DNA of 7,112 nt, from positions 1 through 7,112 of the forward strand of contig CASBQJ010000319.1 in the NCBI GenBank assembly GCA_949127705.1. Reading direction: 5' to 3'. The translations under genes were made by a program, and so were the position numbers. Origin of the DNA: Synechococcales cyanobacterium PMM_0085. Lineage in GTDB: Bacteria; Cyanobacteriota; Cyanobacteriia; Elainellales; Elainellaceae. Shown here piece after piece: positions 1 to 4,922 of the stretch (position 1 is its first letter; every line of letters begins with the position of its first letter). The notes beneath the pieces are model-generated. The model did not search any database, was not told the origin of the DNA, and saw only the letters and a program-made list of their open reading frames with translations.

Positions 1-868
1 ACTGGACAAACGCTTCGGCCACCGCTCGGGTTCCATGTTTGTCTACGTTCTGATCCACCACAGTGACCGGGTTGTCGATAGAAATATTGACCGTGGGCAC
101 CACAAAGGGCAGATTTTCGCCTTTTTGCTTAGCCAATAGCACTTCATTCTCGTAGTTGATCAGCACATCTCCTTGCCCCTGCTTAAAGAAGATGTCGGTG
201 GCTTCACGGGCATCTTTTGCCAAAATTGGAGCATTCTGATAAAGCTTTGTGGTTAAGGCCAGTGCTTGTTCATCGGTACCGCCCGTTTGAGTCACCGCAC
301 CCCATGCCCCTAGAAAATTCCAGCGTGCGCCCCCAGAGGTTTTGGGGTTTGCCGTCACGATTTTAATTCCATCTTTTGCCAGATCTTCCCACGTGTTAAT
401 CCCTGCGGGGTTACCGTCACGGGTGACAAAGACAGCAACTGACTTGTGCACAATCGACCCATTGGGCAGCTCTTTCTCCCAGCCCGGTTCAATTAGACCC
501 GCTTTTTCAATTTTTTGGGTATCGAGCGCTAGCGCCAACGCGACAACGTCCGCTTCGAGGCCGTCAATGACAGCGCGAGTTTGGGAGCCGGAACCGCCGT
601 AGCTTTGGTTGATAACTACGTCTTGATTTTGCTCTGCTTTCCACTTTGCCACAAACTGAGGAATTATTTTCTCGTAGGCGGCCTGAGTCACGGCATACGA
701 AACCAGGGTTAGCTCCACTGTTTCTTTGGAGGTAGCGGCAGAGCTGCCAGCTGCATCTGTACCGCTGGGGCTGGGGCTGCATGCGGCGATCGCCCCACTT
801 AGACCGACACCGACCAACACCAAACTCAAAAACTGCTGCGATAACCGGGATTTTGACTGGAATACCAT
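1..868 (-). CDS. sbpA: Sulfate ABC transporter substrate-binding lipoprotein (partial, C-terminus outside window)
   Basis: This is the periplasmic binding component of the CysTWA-type sulfate/thiosulfate importer. It captures sulfate and passes it to the membrane permeases. About 289 codons are visible, and the 3' end lies beyond window position 1. The protein starts with basic residues and a hydrophobic stretch (about residues 13-29) ending in IAAC, a lipobox-like site with Cys30, so a lipid-anchored periplasmic protein is likely. A Ser/Ala/Gly-rich linker follows. The family hallmarks are YGGSGSQTRAVIDGLEADVV and, further on, NPKTSGGARWNFLGAWGA, both typical of sulfate-binding proteins and distinct from the phosphate binder PstS. 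The ATG at 868 has AAAGGAG 11 bases upstream, which is slightly long spacing. The gene follows murA on the same strand but a terminator at 1019-1067 separates them, so it is probably transcribed alone or leads its own operon. The sbpA symbol rests on family recognition; thiosulfate binding (CysP-like) cannot be excluded. Confidence 0.9.
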   Translation of the reverse strand, partial: MVFQSKSRLSQQFLSLVLVGVGLSGAIAACSPSPSGTDAAGSSAATSKETVELTLVSYAVTQAAYEKIIPQFVAKWKAEQNQDVVINQSYGGSGSQTRAVIDGLEADVVALALALDTQKIEKAGLIEPGWEKELPNGSIVHKSVAVFVTRDGNPAGINTWEDLAKDGIKIVTANPKTSGGARWNFLGAWGAVTQTGGTDEQALALTTKLYQNAPILAKDAREATDIFFKQGQGDVLINYENEVLLAKQKGENLPFVVPTVNISIDNPVTVVDQNVDKHGTRAVAEAFVQ

Positions 869-960
869 TGATCTATCTACTCCTTTGACTCAGGATGGCT
901 GCGTGGATGCTTTTAACTACGGCTCGTCGCTCGGAATACGAGACTTACTTGCTGGGAGCT

Positions 961-966
961 ATCATA
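961..966 (-). promoter_or_regulatory. Possible -10 box for the sulfate-binding protein gene
   Basis: On the minus strand TATGAT (966 to 961) matches the -10 consensus at five of six positions. It would start a transcript near 954, giving a leader of about 85 bases before the ATG at 868. No convincing -35 hexamer is seen 16-18 bases upstream, so an activator-dependent promoter is possible. Nothing else was recognised in the 869-1018 spacer. Confidence 0.28.
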
Positions 967-1018
967 CACCAAAATCAAAGCCTGAATCTACACTTTTCCT
1001 GTCGGGATGGTGGTGTTA

Positions 1019-1067
1019 CTCCAGATAAAAAGGCATCTCGCTCAGCGAGATGCCTTTTTATCTGGAG
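1019..1067. terminator. Bidirectional intrinsic terminator with a 24-bp perfect inverted repeat
   Basis: Bases 1019-1042 are exactly complementary to 1044-1067 around a single central base. The inner part is a GC-rich stem (GGCATCTCGCT / AGCGAGATGCC) flanked by AAAAA on the left and TTTTT on the right. It can therefore work as a rho-independent terminator on either strand. It lies 43 bases past the murA stop and ends murA transcription before the sulfate-binding gene. The perfect pairing continues seven bases beyond the A/T runs on each side, which is more than a terminator needs. Confidence 0.88.
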
Positions 1068-1110
1068 CCTTGGGCTGGGGACGCCCATAAACCAGCGCGA
1101 TCGCCAGACC

Positions 1111-2487
1111 TTACATCCCAGCCGTAGGAACAGGTGACGGGGCGACGATGGCATCACTGGCGATCGCCTCACCGGTCACGCGTTGCAGTTTTGCGCCAAC
1201 TGCTCGGAGCTTCCCTTCGATATTGTCATAGCCCCGATCGAGATGGTGCAGACCCTGGATGCTAGTTGTTCCACCTGCCGCCAGCCCCGCCAACACCAGC
1301 GCTGCTGATGCGCGCAGATCCGTAGCCAGCACAGGCGCACCCGACAGCAACGGCACACCGCGAATAATGGCGTGATTGCCCTTGAGCCGAATATCAGCCC
1401 CCATCCGGTTTAGCTCTGCTACATGCCGCAGCCGATTTTCAAACACAGTTTCAGACACCACACTATCGCCTTCACTTAGGGTCAACAGCGCCATAAATTG
1501 AGCCTGCATATCTGTGGGGAAACCCGGATAGGGCAAGGTTTCAATGTCGGTACCAATGTGCAACTCGCCAGGTACCACTCGCAGCCGATTGCCAGAATCT
1601 TGAATTACATCTGCCCCAATGGCTTTGAGCTTAGCAATCACCGCTGTCATATGATCAGGAATCACCGGGAACACGCTGAGTTCGGAGCGGGTGATGGCAC
1701 CTGCAACCAAAAACGTGCCGGCTTCAATCCGATCAGGAATGATGGAGTAGTCTACCGAGTGCAAACTGGGCACCCCGGCAATCGTAATCGTATTGGTGCC
1801 CGCACCGCGAATTTTGGCACCCATCGCCCGACAGAAGTTGGCTAGATCAACCACTTCTGGCTCTTGAGCCGCATTCTCTAAAATCGTTTCGCCATCGGCC
1901 AGAGTTGCCGCCATCATCAGCGTTTCGGTTGCCCCTACGCTTGGATAATCGAGGTAGATTCTGGCACCTTTGAGCCGCTTACTGGTACCTGGGATGCAGG
2001 CATGAACCGTGCCATGCTCAATATGAACATCTGCGCCCATGGCCTGAAGCCCGCGCACATGTAGATCAACCGGGCGGGCACCAATGGCGCAGCCACCCGG
2101 CAGCGGAATCCGGGCGACCCCTAGGCGAGCCAGCAACGGCCCAATGGCAAAGAAACTAGCGCGCAGTTGGCTCACTAGCTCGTAAGGCGCTTTCGATTGG
2201 CTGAGATGACGGGCGTCAATTTCTAGAGAGTCGCCATCTCGCTTGAGTTTTACCCCCAGGGTCGCCAAAATCTCGGCCATGCGTTCAATGTCCATGAGGG
2301 CAGGCACATTGCGGAGACGACAGTCTTGTGGGCACAGTACAGATCCGGCCATAATTGCCAAAACTGAATTCTTTGCACCACTAATACGAACTTCGCCATG
2401 TAGCGAATATCCCCCTTGGATATGGAGTATGGGAGTACCGTCCTCAGGGGAGGGGGTAGAACTGGGTAAGCTTTGAGAGGGAGTAAT
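1111..2487 (-). CDS. murA: UDP-N-acetylglucosamine 1-carboxyvinyltransferase MurA
   Basis: MurA catalyses the first committed step of peptidoglycan synthesis in the cytoplasm, moving enolpyruvate from PEP to UDP-GlcNAc. The protein shows ISGAKNS near the N-terminus (the Lys-Asn pair that binds substrate, K39/N40 in this numbering) and LPGGCAIGARPVDLH with the catalytic Cys (about residue 133). DYPSVGATET and FPTDMQAQFMALL are also present. The inside-out alpha/beta barrel fold is complete and ends in a short APSPVPTAGM tail. The first conventional in-frame start (TTG at 2361) would cut off the essential Lys-Asn motif, so translation must begin further upstream. The frame is open back to a TAA at 2550-2548 but holds no ATG, GTG or TTG. 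The best candidate is ATT at 2487-2485 with GGAGG eight bases upstream, giving 458 residues starting MTPSQSLP. Family identity is certain; the start is inferred. Confidence 0.93.
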   Translation of the reverse strand: MTPSQSLPSSTPSPEDGTPILHIQGGYSLHGEVRISGAKNSVLAIMAGSVLCPQDCRLRNVPALMDIERMAEILATLGVKLKRDGDSLEIDARHLSQSKAPYELVSQLRASFFAIGPLLARLGVARIPLPGGCAIGARPVDLHVRGLQAMGADVHIEHGTVHACIPGTSKRLKGARIYLDYPSVGATETLMMAATLADGETILENAAQEPEVVDLANFCRAMGAKIRGAGTNTITIAGVPSLHSVDYSIIPDRIEAGTFLVAGAITRSELSVFPVIPDHMTAVIAKLKAIGADVIQDSGNRLRVVPGELHIGTDIETLPYPGFPTDMQAQFMALLTLSEGDSVVSETVFENRLRHVAELNRMGADIRLKGNHAIIRGVPLLSGAPVLATDLRASAALVLAGLAAGGTTSIQGLHHLDRGYDNIEGKLRAVGAKLQRVTGEAIASDAIVAPSPVPTAGM

Positions 2488-2500
2488 GAGCGTGTCCTCC
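2485..2500 (-). promoter_or_regulatory. Shine-Dalgarno plus presumed AUU start codon of murA
   Basis: On the minus strand GGAGG (2500 to 2496) is followed by eight bases and then ATT (2487 to 2485), which is in frame with the MurA coding sequence. The spacing is ideal. The other upstream in-frame near-start codons (ATT at three other places, CTG at 2502) either have no ribosome-binding site or overlap this one. A simple sequencing or assembly error turning ATG into ATT is the main alternative. Confidence 0.6.
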
Positions 2501-2596
2501 AGAATTCGCCTGTAAATGGTACGACTTAAAATCGGATTTTGCCAAACTTAGGTGGGATTGAACGTTGAACGTTCCGGATCTGTCCGTTTGGTCTTG

Positions 2597-2624
2597 ATTC
2601 TACCGGAAAGTTTTCAGCTGTCTA
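2597..2624 (-). promoter_or_regulatory. Candidate sigma-70-type promoter for murA
   Basis: On the minus strand TAGACA (2624 to 2619) and TAGAAT (2602 to 2597) each match the -35 and -10 consensus at five of six positions, with a 16-base spacer. Transcription would start near 2590, leaving a leader of about 100 bases before the AUU start. A tandem GAACGTT pair (2560-2573) lies within this leader. No experimental support is available. Confidence 0.42.
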
Positions 2625-2700
2625 TGGGTATGGAGATGATTGATGGATACGATTGAGTTAAACCGAGATGCCGGAGCACAGATTTTTTGACTGCTACAGG

Positions 2701-2730
2701 TTGACTGATGTTAGCAGTATGCTGCATGAT
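2701..2730 (+). promoter_or_regulatory. Candidate promoter for tRNA-Leu
   Basis: TTGACT (2701-2706) is a five-of-six match to the -35 box. CATGAT (2725-2730) is an acceptable -10 at 18-base spacing. Transcription would begin near 2737, about 23 bases before the mature tRNA 5' end, which would leave a short leader for RNase P to remove. Confidence 0.42.
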
Positions 2731-2759
2731 TGTAGACCGCAGCCCAAACATGCGCTGAT

Positions 2760-2843
2760 GCGGAACTGGCGGAATTGGTAGACGCGCTAGATTCAGGTTC
2801 TAGTGTTTGCAAAGACTTCCGGGTTCAAGTCCCGGGTTCCGCA
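2760..2843 (+). tRNA. tRNA-Leu, anticodon CAG
   Basis: The 84-base cloverleaf is complete. The acceptor stem GCGGAAC (2760-2766) pairs with GTTCCGC (2836-2842), with discriminator A at 2843. The anticodon arm is CTAGA / TCTAG around loop TTCAGGT, giving anticodon CAG, which reads CUG. A long variable arm is present, as expected for a class II leucine tRNA. The T arm is CCGGG / CCCGG around TTCAAGT. The 3' CCA is not encoded (the next bases are TGG), so it must be added by nucleotidyltransferase, as is common in cyanobacteria. It has its own promoter and terminator. Confidence 0.97.
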
Positions 2844-2860
2844 TGGGGTGGGTATCAAGA

Positions 2861-2898
2861 GCGGCAATGATTCACGAGGCTGAATCGTTGCCGCTTTT
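2861..2898 (+). terminator. Intrinsic terminator after tRNA-Leu
   Basis: A 14-bp stem (2861-2874 with 2881-2894, one G-U pair) encloses the loop CGAGGC and is followed directly by TTTT. It starts 17 bases after the tRNA and fits as its transcription stop. It would also insulate the downstream methyltransferase gene, which has its own promoter. Confidence 0.9.
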
Positions 2899-2951
2899 GT
2901 CTGCGCTTGATCATGGCTGCCATCGCGAGGCAGGTCAATTTTACTGATGAA

Positions 2952-2980
2952 TTGATTAAGTTTTGAAACAGAATTTTAAT
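2952..2980 (+). promoter_or_regulatory. Candidate promoter for the SpoU-family methyltransferase gene
   Basis: TTGATT (2952-2957) and TTTAAT (2975-2980) are separated by exactly 17 bases. This arrangement is close to the sigma-70 consensus. Transcription would start near 2987, about 38 bases ahead of the ATG at 3025. It lies just downstream of the tRNA terminator. Confidence 0.5.
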
Positions 2981-3024
2981 CACCCCGAATTGGATCAAAG
3001 TTAACCGCGCCCTCAGAATAATCC

Positions 3025-3816
3025 ATGCTGACCAGTTTGCAAAATCCGCTCGTGAAGCAGTTGCGAAAGCTGCATCAGGCTAAACAGCGGCAAGAACAAG
3101 GGGCATTTTTGTTAGAAGGAACCCACCTGGTGGAGGAAGCCTATGCCACGGGCTGGCCTCTGGAGGTGGTTTGCTGCACACCCGAGTGGTGCGATCGCCA
3201 CCCCACTCTGTACTTACAGGTTGCCCAGCAAGCGACCCGAGTGGAACTAGTCAGCGGCGCAATTATTGAGGCGATCGCCACCACTACCAGCCCCGACGGC
3301 ATTGTGGCCACGGCTCGCCGGGAGACAGCCACCCAGCCGTTAAATCACGCCATCAGCTTGGGGATCGCCCTGGAAACCCTACAAGATCCTGGCAACCTCG
3401 GCACCATCATTCGCACCGCCGCCGCTGCGGGCGTTGAGGGGCTATGGCTCAGTGCAGACAGCGTCGATCTAGATCATCCCAAGGTGCTGCGCGCCACCGC
3501 AGGCCAGTGGTTTCGCCTCCCCATGAGCACGAGCGAGGATTTGTCTGGCGACGTGCAACGCTGCAAGCAGCACGGCATTCAGGTGGTTGCCACGCTGCCC
3601 AACGCCCCCCTACCCTACTGGCAGGCCGACTTGACGGGTCCCACGCTGCTGCTGCTAGGAAATGAAGGCAATGGGCTATCGGAGAACCTAGCGGCCACCG
3701 CCGATGTGCAGGTCAGCATTCCACTCGCAGCAGGGGTTGAGTCGTTGAATGTGGCGATCGCCGCTGCGTTGCTGGTATACGAAGCCAAACGGCAGCGCAC
3801 TCAGGCCGCGCCATAA
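3025..3816 (+). CDS. TrmH/SpoU-family RNA 2'-O-ribose methyltransferase
   Basis: This enzyme uses S-adenosylmethionine to methylate a ribose 2'-OH in rRNA or tRNA. It belongs to the SPOUT class with a trefoil-knot fold. The 263 residues split into an N-terminal substrate-binding domain (about 1-100, with the EGTHLVEEA segment typical of the family) and the catalytic SpoU domain. Motif 1 is DPGNLGTIIRTA (121-132, with the conserved Asn and Arg). Motif 2 is LLLGNEGNGLSE (209-220). Motif 3 is IPLAAGVESLNVAIAAAL (about 232-249), which forms the SAM-binding knot. All motifs are intact. The start ATG has no strong Shine-Dalgarno. Two HIP1 sites lie in the N-terminal half and one near the 3' end. 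The RNA target cannot be deduced from sequence: 23S rRNA (RlmB-like) and tRNA (TrmH-like) are both possible, so I give no symbol. The gene is monocistronic and converges with the next one. Confidence 0.93.
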   Translation: MLTSLQNPLVKQLRKLHQAKQRQEQGAFLLEGTHLVEEAYATGWPLEVVCCTPEWCDRHPTLYLQVAQQATRVELVSGAIIEAIATTTSPDGIVATARRETATQPLNHAISLGIALETLQDPGNLGTIIRTAAAAGVEGLWLSADSVDLDHPKVLRATAGQWFRLPMSTSEDLSGDVQRCKQHGIQVVATLPNAPLPYWQADLTGPTLLLLGNEGNGLSENLAATADVQVSIPLAAGVESLNVAIAAALLVYEAKRQRTQAAP

Positions 3817-3822
3817 GAAATA

Positions 3823-3850
3823 GGCAGGAGACATTTGTCTCTGCCTTTAT
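3823..3850. terminator. Terminator between convergent genes
   Basis: GGCAGGAGACA (3823-3833) pairs with TGTCTCTGCC (3836-3845) with one bulged G, and TTTAT follows. It starts seven bases after the methyltransferase stop. On the other strand the stem is followed by a weaker T-containing stretch, so it may also serve the convergent small gene that ends at 3863. Confidence 0.72.
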
Positions 3851-3862
3851 TGCTATTTTCAC

Positions 3863-4132
3863 TTACTGGCCTCTAGTTCGGGTAAATTGATCAATATCGG
3901 CCACAGCCTCTTCTAACGCCTGAACCGTAATTGCAGCACTATAAGGGTTTGGAGCGCCAGCCTTGGGTGCAGACGAGATAGATTGGGTGCCTTGAGATTG
4001 CTCACCTTGAGATTGCTCATTTGAGGGGTGATTGTTGGCTTCCGGTATGTGCAAACGTTGATCGAGTTGATCAAGCGCTTCCATAAAAGCCTGAGTGGCA
4101 GCTTGGCGTAGCTCTTGCTGACTAGAATGCAT
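3863..4132 (-). CDS. Small conserved-type cyanobacterial protein of unknown function (89 aa)
   Basis: I do not recognise a named family. The 89 residues begin with a charged, probably helical segment (about 1-28, Gln/Leu/Ala-rich). A low-complexity linker follows (about 30-62) containing a perfect duplication of EQSQG (39-43 and 44-48). The protein ends in a second acidic helix (about 65-85, AAITVQALEEAVADIDQF). No signal peptide, membrane segment, cysteine or metal motif is visible, so a small soluble two-helix protein is likely. The gene is probably real: the ATG has GAGGAG nine bases upstream, it converges with its neighbour on a shared terminator, and its composition resembles the host genes. 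The EQSQG duplication comes from a 15-base perfect tandem repeat at 3990-4019. An overlapping frame starting at 4149 is a shadow. Confidence 0.68.
   Translation of the reverse strand: MHSSQQELRQAATQAFMEALDQLDQRLHIPEANNHPSNEQSQGEQSQGTQSISSAPKAGAPNPYSAAITVQALEEAVADIDQFTRTRGQ
3990..4019 (-). repeat. 15-bp tandem duplication inside the small gene
   Basis: The unit CCTTGAGATTGCTCA occurs twice back to back (3990-4004 and 4005-4019). It is in frame and encodes EQSQG-EQSQG in the linker of the 89-residue protein. Slippage makes this stretch a likely length-variable site between strains. Confidence 0.9.
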
Positions 4133-4250
4133 AGCGTTTGACTCCTCAAATCACACAGGCGAAAACGGGTGGGCAGTCCTTAGAATCTCTTCAAAGCTCA
4201 GCCTACACATTTCGACCAGTTTAGGTGTCAGGGAATTTACCGAAAAGCGA

Positions 4251-4302
4251 GCTAAAGCCCCTGGCTTCAGACATGGGGATGTAAGCGGTCGCGGGCTTTA
4301 GC
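4251..4302. repeat. Left-end palindromic structure of the element
   Basis: GCTAAAGCCC (4251-4260) and GGGCTTTAGC (4293-4302) are a perfect 10-bp inverted repeat. Nested inside are CCCC (4258-4261) and GGGG (4275-4278). Such subterminal hairpins are typical of IS200/IS605-type ends. Read on the minus strand the inner part (ATCCCC, loop, GGGGCTTTAG) resembles a TnpB-element right end in reverse. It could therefore be either the left end of this element or the remnant end of another. Confidence 0.55.
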
Positions 4303-4327
4303 CGCCTTGGAAAATTAGACATCAGAA

Positions 4328-4372
4328 CTTCATATCATTATGACATCAATATACTATCATAATGATATGAAG
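4328..4372 (+). promoter_or_regulatory. Palindromic operator/promoter at the start of the RHH gene
   Basis: A perfect 16-bp inverted repeat has arms at 4328-4343 and 4357-4372 with a 13-base spacer. Each arm contains its own small dyad TCAT-N-ATGA. The spacer holds TATACT (4350-4355), a five-of-six match to the -10 consensus. The right arm covers the ATG of the RHH gene (4367-4369). No good -35 is visible. Transcription from this -10 would start around 4362, leaving almost no leader. The layout is that expected of an autorepressor operator, or alternatively an RNA hairpin that hides the start codon. Confidence 0.6.
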
Positions 4373-4504
4373 AAAAAAGCATTACCTGTACAGCTTGACG
4401 ATATAGAGAGGCAAAAAATAGAAGCTCTTGCTTCTAAGTGGGGTATTAGCCTATCAGGAGTTATTCGGCGGTTAATCAGGGAGTATGAAGACAATGAATC
4501 TTGA
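4367..4504 (+). CDS. Small ribbon-helix-helix (CopG/Arc-like) protein, 45 aa
   Basis: The sequence MKKKALPVQL, a charged helix DDIERQKIEALASKWG, the turn ISLS and a second helix GVIRRLIREYE match the plan of a ribbon-helix-helix DNA-binding protein. In such dimers the N-terminal strand (about residues 4-10) reads the major groove and the two helices form the body. At 45 residues it is about the minimal size of the fold. Its likely role is repression of its own operon through the palindrome that overlaps its start, or binding of the element ends. No Shine-Dalgarno is visible, consistent with a near-leaderless mRNA. An in-frame ATG at 4340 would add nine residues (MTSIYYHND) but lies upstream of the presumed -10. 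The last 20 bases overlap the GIY-YIG gene. Function is inferred from the fold pattern only. Confidence 0.72.
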   Translation: MKKKALPVQLDDIERQKIEALASKWGISLSGVIRRLIREYEDNES

Positions 4505-4922
4505 TGCCTTGCCTTTTGTCGAATTCTCGAATAGAGAATTACTGCCTAGTCTCACCGCTGTTTATTTTGCAATAAATTCTCAAAGTGAAGTTCTTTATGT
4601 AGGCAAGTCTGTATCTCTTAATAGTCGATGGAGATATCATCACAGACTAAAAATTCTTTCCGAATTAGGCTGTACAAAAATAGCATGGATTGTTTCAACA
4701 AGATTGAATTATTCAAGCCTTGAACTAGAGATGATTTCTCTTTTTAATCCCCCAGTCAACGGAAAGATTTTGACGAAAACGGGCTTAACCCAGAGAACTG
4801 ATTGCAGGCTCACGAGGGTTATCAATAAAGAAGTTGTGGATATTTTCTCTAAGTTCTACGGGGTTAATCACGATCGCTATCGACAAGATTTGGAATGGAG
4901 TGACTTGAAAGGTAATGTCTAG
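4485..4922 (+). CDS. GIY-YIG nuclease-domain protein encoded in the mobile element
   Basis: Residues about 23-93 follow the GIY-YIG nuclease plan. The first motif is AVYFA (25-29, Tyr27). Then come LYVGKS (37-42, YVG in place of YIG), SLNSRWRYHH (44-53, with Arg48, Trp49 and His52/53), and SSLELEMISLFNPPVN, where Glu80 is the probable metal ligand. Key active-site positions seem intact, so an active endonuclease is plausible. The remaining 50 or so residues are not recognised and could bind DNA. The longest frame starts at ATG 4485, but AGGGAG (4478-4483) is better placed for the in-frame ATG at 4494, which would give 142 residues. The gene overlaps the RHH gene by 20 bases and tnpB by 8 bases, suggesting one transcript with coupled translation. 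It is the most AT-rich gene of the window. A role in homing or transposition is inferred. Confidence 0.8.
   Translation: MKTMNLDALPFVEFSNRELLPSLTAVYFAINSQSEVLYVGKSVSLNSRWRYHHRLKILSELGCTKIAWIVSTRLNYSSLELEMISLFNPPVNGKILTKTGLTQRTDCRLTRVINKEVVDIFSKFYGVNHDRYRQDLEWSDLKGNV

Noticed and set aside
901..960. Possible riboswitch in the leader of the sulfate-binding gene
   Set aside because: Only a short CTCGT / ACGAG pairing is visible, and no known riboswitch consensus was recognised.
726..1137. Overlapping plus-strand reading frames between the sulfate-binding gene and murA
   Set aside because: They run antisense to the start of the binding-protein gene and through the terminator hairpin. They lack ribosome-binding sites and any family resemblance.
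1498..1845. 115-codon plus-strand frame inside murA
   Set aside because: It is entirely antisense to well-conserved MurA coding sequence, with no recognisable product.
2243..2476. Plus-strand frame over the murA start
   Set aside because: It is antisense to the MurA N-terminus (GAKNS region). MurA explains the sequence fully.
3913..4149. 78-codon minus-strand frame overlapping the 89-residue gene
   Set aside because: The 89-codon frame has a better placed GAGGAG and a more protein-like composition. This one reads as a frame-shifted shadow.
4251..4372. CRISPR-like repeats
   Set aside because: The repeats here are inverted pairs at only two places, with no regularly spaced direct repeats and no cas genes.
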